From positions 4,340,001-4,404,000 of the forward strand of contig NZ_CP109055.1 in assembly GCF_035975855.1 (NCBI RefSeq): a DNA stretch of 64,000 nucleotides. The letters run 5' to 3'. Position 1 is the stretch's first letter; the number at the start of each line of letters is the position of its first letter. Below are positions 18,209 through 27,040 of this stretch, one piece after another. The position numbers and the translations under genes are program-made. The notes beneath the pieces were generated by a model. That model saw only the letters and a list, made by a program, of their open reading frames with translations. It was not told the origin of the DNA and made no database searches. This DNA comes from Streptomyces sp. NBC_01304. GTDB taxonomy: Bacteria > Actinomycetota > Actinomycetes > Streptomycetales > Streptomycetaceae.

Positions 18209-19747
18209 CTAAGCGAACTGCTGGCTCGCCGAGCCGTCGCACTTCTGCAGCTTCACGGCGTCCTTAGCCGAGGCCAGCGCCAGACAGAGGCCGGTGGACG
18301 CGGCCGGGCGCAGGGTCCCCGATTGGCGTACGAACTGCTGGTTGGTGCCGCCGTGGCAGTTCCAGAGCGTGACGGCCGTGCCGGCGGTGTACTGGCCGTT
18401 CGGAACGTCCAGGCAGCGGTCGTGGGTCGACTCGACGTGGACGGCCTTGGCGGCCGGGTCGTGCCACCAGCCCTGGTTGCGGGCGCCGGAGCAGTCCCAG
18501 CCGATGACGCCGGTGCCGTTGCGGGTGCTGCCGCCCTTGGCGTCCGCGCAGGTGCCGGTCGCCGCGTTCTTCAGTGGCTTGTACGCGTCGTCCCAGCCGC
18601 CCGCGTACAGCTTGGGGCTGCCCGTGCTCGCCGGGTCGGCGCAACCGGCTTCCTTGAGGCCCGAGTTGTAGAGCTGGGTCAGACAGGAGGCGAAGGCGGC
18701 GTGGCCGCGGGCGTTGGGGTGGAAGGACTGGCGCAGTGAATTGGAGTCCGGCGGGAAGGGGTTGGAGACATTGACGTACAGCCCCCGCGCCCAGGTGTCC
18801 TCCATGCACACCTCATGGCCGTGGAACAGGCGGGAGTTGTCGAGGTAGACCGCGCCCGCGTCCTTGGCGGCCTTGCGCATGCCCTTCTCGAAGGTGGGCA
18901 CGGCGTAGTTGCGGCCCCAGGAGGCGTCACTGTCGTAGCCGGTGCAGCCGCCGGGGAGCTTGCCCGGGTAGTTGGGGTTGTCGTAGATGTCGGGACCGAT
19001 CGGGCTCGGGTAGCCCATCACCACGAGCTTGTAGTCGGAGTCCGCGTAGCCCGCGTCCCGCATGACCTTGCGGAGATCGCCGAGGGTGGCGGTGACCTTG
19101 GGCGTGAGGCCGTCGACGCGGCCCTGCCAGCCCGGCTGGTACTTGGGCTCACAGGTGCCCTGCAGCAGGAACCAGCGGGTCACGCAGTCGGTCATGACCG
19201 GCCCGAACTGCAGGTCGTCATTGGCGCCCGAGACGAGCAGCACCATCTTGATCTTCGTGTTGCGCGCCTTGATCGCGAGGTTGTCGCTCTGCACGAGTTC
19301 GTCGGCGTACTGCTTGCTGCCGCCGATGCGGATGTTTCCGCTGTACGCGCCCGAGCAGGAGACGTTGTACGTGACGTCGGCGGCGATCCCCGTCTTGTGG
19401 ATGGCGGCGTCCGGCGAGCGGTGGCACCAGTTGTTCGGGCCGTCCGTGCCGGGCTCGTAGCTGCCGACGCCCTCGCCGGAGATCTCGCTGTCGCCGAGCG
19501 AGATGAGGCCCGACTTCCGCTCGGCGAGCGGGCGTTCGGCGGGACTGCCGTAGAGCCTGGTGGCCTCGGCGGCGCGGATCGCCTCCAACTCCGGGGGCAA
19601 CGGCGTGGACGCGGCGGCCCCGGCGGGGTCGGGAGCGGGTGCGGCCTGAGCCGTGGGGGCGCTCAGGCCGAGCAGGGCGGCCGCGCCTGCGGCTAAAAGT
19701 GCGGTCGAACAGCGGATGCCTGGTCTGATACGCGTGGTGCGTTTCAT
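18209..19747 (-). CDS. Secreted SGNH/GDSL hydrolase with ricin-type lectin tail
   Basis: The 512-residue protein has a signal peptide (about 1-35, ending TAQA-A). An SGNH-hydrolase domain follows (about 78-355), with the nucleophile in [11 protein letters not shown] (Ser87), the oxyanion Asn in [11 protein letters not shown], and the catalytic His in SFHPNARGH. The C-terminal 140 residues form a ricin-B-like beta-trefoil with three QxW-type repeats ([19 protein letters not shown]). The fold suggests an exported esterase or lipase targeted to a polysaccharide or glycolipid. The protein ends right at the last trefoil motif. Confidence 0.88.
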   Translation of the reverse strand: MKRTTRIRPGIRCSTALLAAGAAALLGLSAPTAQAAPAPDPAGAAASTPLPPELEAIRAAEATRLYGSPAERPLAERKSGLISLGDSEISGEGVGSYEPGTDGPNNWCHRSPDAAIHKTGIAADVTYNVSCSGAYSGNIRIGGSKQYADELVQSDNLAIKARNTKIKMVLLVSGANDDLQFGPVMTDCVTRWFLLQGTCEPKYQPGWQGRVDGLTPKVTATLGDLRKVMRDAGYADSDYKLVVMGYPSPIGPDIYDNPNYPGKLPGGCTGYDSDASWGRNYAVPTFEKGMRKAAKDAGAVYLDNSRLFHGHEVCMEDTWARGLYVNVSNPFPPDSNSLRQSFHPNARGHAAFASCLTQLYNSGLKEAGCADPASTGSPKLYAGGWDDAYKPLKNAATGTCADAKGGSTRNGTGVIGWDCSGARNQGWWHDPAAKAVHVESTHDRCLDVPNGQYTAGTAVTLWNCHGGTNQQFVRQSGTLRPAASTGLCLALASAKDAVKLQKCDGSASQQFA

Positions 19748-19868
19748 GTGGGCCCTCCCCGGTTTCGGTGTTACTGACGGTATTTACTGGCCGGTACGCG
19801 ACTTGGGAATAGCCCGAACAAGACAAGTGCTCACGTTTTTAGGAAATGTCACAGCGGAGGCGATCTTG

Positions 19869-21266
19869 ATGACGACGGACGACGGCCAGTACCGGATCGA
19901 GCACGACTCCATGGGCGAGGTGCGGGTGCCGGCCGAGGCGAAGTGGCGGGCGCAGACGCAGCGGGCCGTGGAGAACTTCCCCATCTCCGGCCAGCGCCTG
20001 GAGCGCGCGCACATCGAGGCACTGGCCCGGGTCAAGGCGGCCGCGGCGAAGGTGAACGCGGAGCTCGGGGTCGTCGACAAGGACATCGCGGGCGCGATCC
20101 AGGAGGCGGCCCAGGAGGTCGCCGACGGGCGCTGGGACGAGCACTTTCCGGTCGACGTCTTCCAGACGGGGTCCGGCACGTCGTCCAACATGAACACCAA
20201 CGAGGTCCTGGCCACGCTGGCGTCGGAACGCCTCGGCAGGGACGTACATCCCAATGACCATGTGAATGCGTCGCAGTCCTCCAACGATGTCTTCCCGTCG
20301 TCGATCCACATCGCGGCGACGGCTGCCGTGACCCGGGATCTGATCCCGGCGCTCGCGCATCTGGAGGCTTCGCTGGTGCGCAAGGCGGAGGAGTTCGCGG
20401 ATGTCGTGAAGTCCGGGCGTACGCATCTGATGGATGCGACGCCGGTGACCCTCGGCCAGGAGTTCGGCGGCTATGCGGCCCAAGTCCGTTACGGCGTCGA
20501 GCGGTTGGAGTCCTCGCTGCCCCGCCTCGCCGAACTGCCGCTCGGCGGAACGGCCGTGGGGACCGGGATCAACACCCCGCCCGGGTTCTCGGCCGCCGTG
20601 ATCGCGGAGGTGGCGCGGGCGACCGGGCTGCCGCTGACCGAGGCGCGGGACCACTTCGAGGCGCAGGGCGCGCGGGACTCCGTCGTGGAGACGTCGGGGC
20701 AGTTGCGGGTGATCGCGGTCGGGCTCACGAAGATCGCGAACGATCTGCGCTGGATGGCGTCCGGGCCGCGGACCGGGCTCGCGGAGATCAACCTGCCGGA
20801 TCTGCAGCCGGGTTCGTCGATCATGCCGGGCAAGGTGAATCCGGTGATTCCGGAGGCGGTGCTGATGGTTTCCGCGCAGGTGATCGGGAACGACCTGACG
20901 GTCACGACTGCGGGGGCCGCGGGCAATTTCGAGCTGAACGTGATGTTGCCGGTCATCGCCAAGAACGTCTTGGAATCCGTGCGGCTTCTGGCCAATGTTT
21001 CGCGGTTGCTGGCGGATCGGGTGGTGGACGGGGTCACGGCGAACGTCGAGCGGGCTCGGGAGTACGCGGAGTCGTCGCCGTCTGTGGTGACGCCGCTCAA
21101 CAAGTACATCGGGTACGAGGAGGCGGCGAAGGTCGCCAAGCGCTCCTTGGCCGAGCGGAAGACCATTCGCGAGGTGGTCCTCGACGCGGGGTATGTCGAG
21201 CGGGGCCTGCTCACGCTGTCGCAGCTGGATGAGGCGCTGGATGTGCTGCGGATGACGCGTCCGTAG
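19869..21266 (+). CDS. fumC: Class II fumarate hydratase
   Basis: The 465-residue aspartase/fumarase-superfamily protein carries the signature [11 protein letters not shown] (residues about 318-328), the substrate-binding [13 protein letters not shown] and [14 protein letters not shown] segments, and the [17 protein letters not shown] region. It catalyses the same fumarate-malate step as the class I enzyme at 13254-14921 but needs no iron-sulphur cluster, so the pair gives redundancy under iron limitation or oxidative stress. The ATG at 19869 matches the family start; the frame is open further upstream without homology. It is followed by composite palindrome A. Confidence 0.95.
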   Translation: MTTDDGQYRIEHDSMGEVRVPAEAKWRAQTQRAVENFPISGQRLERAHIEALARVKAAAAKVNAELGVVDKDIAGAIQEAAQEVADGRWDEHFPVDVFQTGSGTSSNMNTNEVLATLASERLGRDVHPNDHVNASQSSNDVFPSSIHIAATAAVTRDLIPALAHLEASLVRKAEEFADVVKSGRTHLMDATPVTLGQEFGGYAAQVRYGVERLESSLPRLAELPLGGTAVGTGINTPPGFSAAVIAEVARATGLPLTEARDHFEAQGARDSVVETSGQLRVIAVGLTKIANDLRWMASGPRTGLAEINLPDLQPGSSIMPGKVNPVIPEAVLMVSAQVIGNDLTVTTAGAAGNFELNVMLPVIAKNVLESVRLLANVSRLLADRVVDGVTANVERAREYAESSPSVVTPLNKYIGYEEAAKVAKRSLAERKTIREVVLDAGYVERGLLTLSQLDEALDVLRMTRP

Positions 21267-21267
21267 G

Positions 21268-21432
21268 TTTCTTTCCCCACCCCGCCCCTTCCCGAAATCC
21301 TGCGGAGCCTTCCGCCCTCCGGGCGGTGTCCTCAAACGCCGGACGGGCTGATAAATCAGCCCGTCCGGCGTTTGAGGACAGCCTTTGAAGCCGGCGGCCG
21401 CCTTACGGGAAGGGGCGGGGTGGGGAAAGAAA
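21268..21432. repeat. Composite palindromic element, copy A (complete)
   Basis: The outer arms are 27 bp and perfect (21268-21294 and 21406-21432; core CCCCGCCCCTTCCCG). The inner palindrome is 26 bp per arm and perfect around a 2-bp centre (21327-21380; core CAAACGCCGGACGGGCTGA). A small CCGCCC/GGGCGG hairpin lies between the outer and inner left arms. It sits between fumC and a co-directional phosphatase gene and should act as a strong terminator. Confidence 0.95.
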
Positions 21433-21475
21433 AAGCCCAGGTTGCAAGCCCTCACCCGTCACCCGACACTGAAAC

Positions 21476-23197
21476 GTGTCCGACGATGCCCCGCCCTACC
21501 GGCTCTTCGCCGCAGAGCCCGACGGGCGGCTGGGCGACGAGTACCGGCTGCTGCGGCAGATCCTGGACGGCACCCAGGCCGGGATCTCCGTGATGGACAC
21601 CGAGCTGCGCTACCGGTTCGTCAACCGGCGCATGGCCCAGATGAACGGCATCCCCGCCGAGGACCACGTGGGCCGCACCCTCAAGGAACTCCTGCCCCAC
21701 GTGCACCGCAACGACGACGTCCTGCGCCGCGTCCTGCGCGACGGCCGGCCGCGGGAGCTGAACGGGGTCGGGCGGACCCTCGCCAAGACCCCCTACGACA
21801 TGCGGGAATGGCATGTCTCCTACCACCGCCTGGAGCTCGACGGAGAGACCGTCGGCATCGCCGGGGTCGGCCTGGAGAACAGCGCCGCCCGCGCCTACCT
21901 GCGCAGCCTGGAACAGGCCCACGAGCGGCTCGCGCTCTACGACCGGGCGGCGGTCAGGACCGCGTCCAGCCTCGACCCGAAGGTCATCAGCGCCGAGCTC
22001 GCCGACACCGTGGTGCCCACCTTCGCCGACGCCGCCTCGGTCGAGCTCTTCGTCGACGACCAGCCCACCGGGCAGCGGCCGCCACCGCTCGGGACGCTCC
22101 GGCTGCGCCGGGCCGCGCTGACCGCCGTGCCCCACCTGGAGGGACTCGTGGGCGCGTTCGGCGTGCCCGGCGACACCATCGACTACCAGCAGAGCTCCGC
22201 GATCCGGCGGGCCCTGGAGACCGGACTGCCCTGGCTGGACAACGACATCTCCGAGGAGGCGTACCTGCGCGTCGCCCCCACCCCCGACCCGGCCCGCCTC
22301 AGCGCCTACCGGGCCGCCCGGCTGCACTCGGGCCTCGTCCTGCCGCTGCCCGGCCCGGGCCATCCCCTCGGCACGCTCACCATGATCCGGGCCGGTGACT
22401 CGCCGCCCTTCACCGAGCAGGACGTCCTGATCGCCGGCGAGCTCGCCACCCGCGCCGCCGCCAACCTCGACCACGCCAAGCGCTACGCCCAGGAGTACGC
22501 CATGGCCCAGGAGTTGCAGCGGGCGCTGCTCTCCGAGCCGTCGTTCGCGCACCCGGACCTGGAGGTCGCCTCGCGGTATCTGCCGGCCGGGGACAACGCT
22601 GTGGTCGGCGGCGACTGGTTCGACGCCATCGCACTGCCGGGCGGCCGCAGCCTGCTCGTCATCGGGGACGTCATGGGCCACGGCGTACAGGCCGCCGTCG
22701 CGATGAGCCACTACCGCTCGATGCTGCGGCTGCTCGCCGCGTCCGGGATGCCCCCGGACGAGATCCTCCAGGAGGCCGACCAGCGGGTCTCCCGGCTCGG
22801 CTTCGACCGCTCCGCCACCTGTCTGCTGCTCCGCGTCGACCCCCGCGAGGGCAGCTGCACCTCGTCGAGCGCGGGCCACCTCCCGGCGCTGCGGCTGCTG
22901 CCCGACGGGCGCACCGAGCTCCTTTCCGTGTCGACCGGACCGCCGCTCGGTACCGGTGTCGGCGGGTACGGGCAGCACCTCGGCAAACTGGTGCCGGGCG
23001 CGGCCGTCCTGATGTTCAGCGACGGCCTGATCGAGCGCCGCGGCGAGGCCATCGACGACTCGCTGCGCCGCCTCACCTCCCTGCGGCTGCGGGCCGGCGC
23101 GCCCCTGGAGGACATCCTGGACAAGGTGCTCGCCGGTCTGTCGCCGGTCTGCCCGGACGACGACATCACGCTGCTCGCCGCCCGGCTGCGCGCCTGA
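21476..23197 (+). CDS. PAS-GAF-SpoIIE protein phosphatase
   Basis: The 573-residue protein has an N-terminal PAS domain (about 22-135: LRQILDGTQAGISVMDTELRYRFVNRRMAQMNG), a degenerate GAF-like domain (about 155-335), and a C-terminal SpoIIE/RsbU-type PP2C phosphatase (about 340-570). The metal-binding motifs VGGDWFDAIALPGG, VIGDVMGHG, SAGHLPAL, FSDGLIE and PDDDITLLA are all present, so it should be active. Such proteins dephosphorylate anti-anti-sigma factors in partner-switching cascades. Unlike the related protein at 24804-26924 it has no kinase-like ATPase domain. The start is a GTG. Confidence 0.9.
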   Translation: MSDDAPPYRLFAAEPDGRLGDEYRLLRQILDGTQAGISVMDTELRYRFVNRRMAQMNGIPAEDHVGRTLKELLPHVHRNDDVLRRVLRDGRPRELNGVGRTLAKTPYDMREWHVSYHRLELDGETVGIAGVGLENSAARAYLRSLEQAHERLALYDRAAVRTASSLDPKVISAELADTVVPTFADAASVELFVDDQPTGQRPPPLGTLRLRRAALTAVPHLEGLVGAFGVPGDTIDYQQSSAIRRALETGLPWLDNDISEEAYLRVAPTPDPARLSAYRAARLHSGLVLPLPGPGHPLGTLTMIRAGDSPPFTEQDVLIAGELATRAAANLDHAKRYAQEYAMAQELQRALLSEPSFAHPDLEVASRYLPAGDNAVVGGDWFDAIALPGGRSLLVIGDVMGHGVQAAVAMSHYRSMLRLLAASGMPPDEILQEADQRVSRLGFDRSATCLLLRVDPREGSCTSSSAGHLPALRLLPDGRTELLSVSTGPPLGTGVGGYGQHLGKLVPGAAVLMFSDGLIERRGEAIDDSLRRLTSLRLRAGAPLEDILDKVLAGLSPVCPDDDITLLAARLRA

Positions 23198-23265
23198 TCC
23201 GGCCGTTCCCGGGGGAAATGCCGCAGGTCACGGCGGGCCACGGCCGCGTTGCCTAAGATCTGCGC

Positions 23266-23931
23266 ATGACAGACCAGACGAGGCCCCGTTGGGCACCCGG
23301 CACCCACATCCTGTGGCGCTACCGCGAGAACGGCGGCGGCACCGGGTTCCACATCGCGCGCCCCGTCACCGTCGTACGGGACACCGACGAGCTCCTCGCC
23401 GTCTGGATGGCCCCCGGCACCGAGTGCGTGAAGCCCGTGCTCAGCGACGGCACACCCGTCCACCACGAGCCGCTCGCCACCCGCTACACCAAGCCGCGCA
23501 CCGTGCAGCGCGACCAGTGGCACGGCACCGGTGTGCTGAAACTGGCGCGGCCCGGGGAGCCCTGGTCGGTGTGGCTGTTCTGGGAGCCGGGCTGGCAGTT
23601 CAAGAACTGGTACGTCAACCTCGAGGAACCCCTCGTACGTTGGTCCGGAGGTGTCGATTCCGAGGATCACTTTCTGGACATCTCCGTGTACCCCGACCGG
23701 ACTTGGCTCTGGCGCGACGAGGACGAGTTCGCGCAGGCCCAGCGCGCCGGGTTGATGGACCGTCACCAGGCAGAAGGCGTACGGGAAGCGGGCCACAGGG
23801 CGGTCAGGGCCATCGAGACGTGGGGTTCTCCGTTCGCCGACAACTGGCCGCGCTGGCGGCCGGATCCGGCCTGGGGCGTGCCGGCGCTTCCGGAGGACTG
23901 GAACCGTACGCCCGCGCATGTGTCCACATGA
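23266..23931 (+). CDS. DUF402-family protein (FomD-like)
   Basis: The 221-residue protein shows the DUF402 layout: an N-terminal beta barrel beginning GTHILWRYRENG, then KNWYVNLEEPLVRWSGG, then a D-rich segment (SEDHFLDISVYPDRTWLWRDEDEF) whose acidic residues would bind divalent metal. DUF402 members studied so far hydrolyse nucleoside di- or triphosphates or cytidylylated intermediates (FomD in fosfomycin synthesis). No fosfomycin genes are nearby, so only a general nucleotide-phosphate hydrolase role is suggested. ATG start. Confidence 0.78.
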   Translation: MTDQTRPRWAPGTHILWRYRENGGGTGFHIARPVTVVRDTDELLAVWMAPGTECVKPVLSDGTPVHHEPLATRYTKPRTVQRDQWHGTGVLKLARPGEPWSVWLFWEPGWQFKNWYVNLEEPLVRWSGGVDSEDHFLDISVYPDRTWLWRDEDEFAQAQRAGLMDRHQAEGVREAGHRAVRAIETWGSPFADNWPRWRPDPAWGVPALPEDWNRTPAHVST

Positions 23932-24054
23932 GACCCTTGATGCGCCCCCATGGTCCAAACGTAGGATCAACCTCCGTGCACAAAAGCATGCGGGAGAGCA
24001 TGGAGGCAGAGCCGCGGAGGGCTTGACCGTACGTCGGCGAGGGGCGGCAAGGAC

Positions 24055-24735
24055 GTGAGCGAGGGATACGAGGGGTACGCCGAGTTCGGCGCTGCGGCGC
24101 CGGACCGCACCGGGCAGGCCGAGGCCTTCGACGCGATCGGCGCCCGGTACGACGACGTCTTCCCGCACAAGGAAGGCCAGGTCAGGTCGGGTCGCTGGCT
24201 GGCGGAAACGTTGTCGCCCGGCTCCCGCGTCCTGGACGTCGGCTGTGGCACCGGCCTCCCCACGGCCCGTCAGCTCAGCGACGCGGGACACCGGGTAGTC
24301 GGCGTCGACCTGTCGGCGCGGATGCTGGACCTGGCCCGGATGCATGTGCCGGACGGCGAGTTCCATCAGCGCGACATCGCGTCGCTGCGGACGGAAGGAC
24401 CCGACGGACTCGGCCAATTCGACGGCATCGCCTGTCACTTCACCCTGCTGATGCTGCCGCGCAAGGAGATCCCTTATGCACTGCGGCAATTAAGAGCCCT
24501 GCTTCGGCCAGGTGGCCTGCTCTCGCTGTCCATGGTCGAGGCCGACCTGGATGACGCGGCAATTCCGTTCCTGGGACACACAATCCGGGTATCGGGATAC
24601 CTGCGGGACGAATTGCGCCTGATCGTGAGCGCCGCGGGTCTGGAGATCGCCGGGGAGGACTCGTACGCGTACGCTCCGGCGAGCACGGACGTACCACCCG
24701 AGCACCAGTTGTTCCTCAACTGCCGGCGCGCCTGA
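24055..24735 (+). CDS. Class I SAM-dependent methyltransferase
   Basis: The 226-residue Rossmann-fold methyltransferase has motif I VLDVGCGTGLPTARQL (about 59-74) and motif II GVDLSARMLDLA with its acidic ribose-binding Asp. The motif IV region (DGIACHFTLLMLP) and a post-IV LRPGGLLSLSMV strand follow. It resembles UbiE/SmtA-type small-molecule methyltransferases; the substrate is unknown. The start is a GTG with AAGG just upstream. It is flanked by the DUF402 gene and a SpoIIE phosphatase gene, in the same direction but with separate intergenic gaps. Confidence 0.85.
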   Translation: MSEGYEGYAEFGAAAPDRTGQAEAFDAIGARYDDVFPHKEGQVRSGRWLAETLSPGSRVLDVGCGTGLPTARQLSDAGHRVVGVDLSARMLDLARMHVPDGEFHQRDIASLRTEGPDGLGQFDGIACHFTLLMLPRKEIPYALRQLRALLRPGGLLSLSMVEADLDDAAIPFLGHTIRVSGYLRDELRLIVSAAGLEIAGEDSYAYAPASTDVPPEHQLFLNCRRA

Positions 24736-24803
24736 GCCACACTGCATTCCATGGCCACCTGGCGCACGCGGCGCGCAGCCCCGGACGGACGGATTCAGAA
24801 CGC

Positions 24804-26924
24804 GTGACGGAGCACCCCACCTCCCACGAAGGCCGGCAGACAAGCACTGACCGGCCGCAGGCACCGGCGGACCCCCGCGGGTCGCTGTTGCGTTCCCCGG
24901 AGAACCCGAAAATTTCGAACAAGCAGGACATACCGGGTAATTCACCTCGCCCGCGCGAGGCCTCGGCCGCCTTACCGGCCCAGGGCCTGCCCGACGACGA
25001 CAACACCGAGCACGCCCAGCCCGGCCCCACCCAGGGCCTGGAACCGGACGCGCACCGCCCCCGCCCCGAGGGCCCCGCCCAGGGCGTCCCGGTGCAGCCC
25101 AGCGGCTCCGAGCGCGGCACTCCCGTACCGGCCGGACCGTCCGGGGCAGGCTCCGGCGACGACGGCCCCGCGGGCCCGCCCGCCCGCTCCGGTCCCGCGT
25201 ACGACCACCGGGAGGGCGACCGGCTGCGCTTCGTGGGCGCCGCGACCCGGCGGATCGCCCGCGGTCTTGACCTCGACGAGATCGTGATGGGCCTGTGCCG
25301 GGCCACCGTGCCGACGTTCTCCGACGCGATCCTGGTCTATCTGCGCGATCCGCTGCCGGTCGGCGACGAGCGGCCCGTCGGCCCCGTCGTACTGCGCCTT
25401 CGCCGCACCGACCGGATACCCGAGAGCGCCGAGGACACGGGCGGCTTCGGCCCGGAGGGCGCCGCGCTGCTGCCCGGCGTGCAGTTCCAGGTGCAGCCCG
25501 ACCTCACGCCCGCGGCCGAGCTGTGCGAGGTGCGTCCGGGCGGTGCGCTCGCCGAGGTGCTGCGTGGCGTACGTCCCGTCTTCGCGGACGCGCCCGCCGC
25601 CCAGGCCGCGCTGCCCGAGCTGCTCGGCGACGGCCGTTCGATGCCGCAGGGCCAGCGGGCGATCCTCGCACCGCTGCGCGGGCGGCGCCGGGTGATCGGG
25701 GCGGCGGTCTTCCTCAGACGCCCCGACCGTGCCGCCTTCAGCCCCGACGACCTCCTGGTCGCCGCCCAACTGGCCACCCACACCGCGCTCGGCATCGACA
25801 AGGCGGTCCTGTACGGCCGCGAGGCGTACATCGCCGACGAGCTCCAGCGCACCATGCTGCCCGAGACGCTGCCGCAGCCCACGGGCGTCCGGCTCGCCAG
25901 CCGGTACCTGCCGGCCGCCGAGACCGCCCGGGTCGGCGGCGACTGGTACGACGCGATTCCCTTGCCGGGCAGCCGAGTTGCCCTCGTCGTCGGTGACGTC
26001 ATGGGCCACTCCATGACCTCGGCCGCGATCATGGGCCAGCTGCGGACCACCGCGCAGACCCTGGCCGGGCTCGACCTGCCGCCCCAGGAGGTCCTGCACC
26101 ACCTGGACGAACAGGCCCAACGGCTCGGCTCCGACCGCATGGCGACCTGTCTGTACGCGGTGTACGACCCGGTCTCGCACCGCATCACCATCGCCAACGC
26201 GGGCCATCCGCCACCGGTGTTGCTGCACATCGGCGGGCGGGCCGAGGTCCTGCGCATTCCGTCCGGCGCCCCGATCGGGGTCGGCGGCGTCGACTTCGAG
26301 GCGGTCGAGCTGGACGCGCCGGCGGGGGCGACGCTGCTGCTGTACACCGACGGCCTGGTCGAGTCCCGGCTGCGGGACGTATGGACCGGGATAGAGCAGT
26401 TGCGTGAACGGCTGGCTGCCACCGCGCAGTTGACCGGTCCGGATCACTCGCCGCCGCTTGAGGCCCTGTGCGACGAGGTGCTCGACATGCTCGGTCCCGG
26501 CGACCGGGACGACGACATCGCGCTGCTCGCCGCCCGCTTCGACGGGATCGCGCCCAGCGATGTGGCGTACTGGTATCTGGAGCCCGAGGACGCGGCTCCC
26601 GGGCGGGCCCGGCGCCTTGCCCGGCGGGCGCTCGCGCGCTGGGACATGGAGGAGCTGACGGACTCCGTCGAGCTGCTCGTGAGCGAGGTCGTGACCAATG
26701 CGGTGCGCTATGCGACGCGGCCGGTGACGTTGCGGTTGCTGCGTACGGATGTGTTGCGCTGTGAGGTGGGGGACGACGTGCCGCAGTTGCCTCGCCTTCG
26801 GCAGGCGCGCGCCACGGATGAGGGTGGGCGGGGGCTGTATTTGGTCAATCGCCTTGCCCGGCGGTGGGGGGCTACCCGGCTGTCGACCGGCAAGGTGGTG
26901 TGGTTCGAGCTGAACCGGAACTAG
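24804..26924 (+). CDS. GAF-SpoIIE phosphatase fused to an RsbW-like ATPase
   Basis: The 706-residue protein begins with a disordered, Pro/Gly-rich stretch (about 1-135). A GAF domain follows (about 150-330), then a SpoIIE-type PP2C domain (about 345-570) with intact metal motifs (VGGDWYDAIPLPGS, VVGDVMGHS, NAGHPPPV, YTDGLVES, RDDDIALLA). A GHKL ATPase domain ends the protein (about 590-700; LVSEVVTNAVRYA, DEGGRGLYLVNRLA). Phosphatase and anti-sigma kinase on one chain imply a self-contained partner switch acting on an anti-anti-sigma factor; no sigma factor or STAS gene lies beside it. GTG start. Confidence 0.9.
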   Translation: MTEHPTSHEGRQTSTDRPQAPADPRGSLLRSPENPKISNKQDIPGNSPRPREASAALPAQGLPDDDNTEHAQPGPTQGLEPDAHRPRPEGPAQGVPVQPSGSERGTPVPAGPSGAGSGDDGPAGPPARSGPAYDHREGDRLRFVGAATRRIARGLDLDEIVMGLCRATVPTFSDAILVYLRDPLPVGDERPVGPVVLRLRRTDRIPESAEDTGGFGPEGAALLPGVQFQVQPDLTPAAELCEVRPGGALAEVLRGVRPVFADAPAAQAALPELLGDGRSMPQGQRAILAPLRGRRRVIGAAVFLRRPDRAAFSPDDLLVAAQLATHTALGIDKAVLYGREAYIADELQRTMLPETLPQPTGVRLASRYLPAAETARVGGDWYDAIPLPGSRVALVVGDVMGHSMTSAAIMGQLRTTAQTLAGLDLPPQEVLHHLDEQAQRLGSDRMATCLYAVYDPVSHRITIANAGHPPPVLLHIGGRAEVLRIPSGAPIGVGGVDFEAVELDAPAGATLLLYTDGLVESRLRDVWTGIEQLRERLAATAQLTGPDHSPPLEALCDEVLDMLGPGDRDDDIALLAARFDGIAPSDVAYWYLEPEDAAPGRARRLARRALARWDMEELTDSVELLVSEVVTNAVRYATRPVTLRLLRTDVLRCEVGDDVPQLPRLRQARATDEGGRGLYLVNRLARRWGATRLSTGKVVWFELNRN

Positions 26925-26928
26925 GGCC

Positions 26929-26984
26929 AAAAGATTGCGCAGTTCCCCGCGCCCCTAAAAGACTGCGCAGTTCCCCGCGCCCCC
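26929..26984. repeat. Two tandem copies of a 28-bp intergenic repeat
   Basis: Units 26929-26956 and 26957-26984 differ at two positions; the shared core is GCGCAGTTCCCCGCGCCCC. This core is familiar from Streptomyces intergenic DNA. It lies between the phosphatase stop and the terminator at 26991-27030. Confidence 0.85.
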
Positions 26985-26990
26985 AAAGAA

Positions 26991-27030
26991 GCAAAGGCGC
27001 CCGGAGCCTTCATGGCTTCGGGCGCCTTGC
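26991..27030. terminator. Hairpin between convergent phosphatase and PBP genes
   Basis: GCAAAGGCGCCCGGAGCC pairs with the near-complement GGCTTCGGGCGCCTTGC around a short loop, with one bulge and one G-T pair. It can serve both converging transcripts. Confidence 0.8.
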
Positions 27031-27040
27031 TTGTCCGGGG

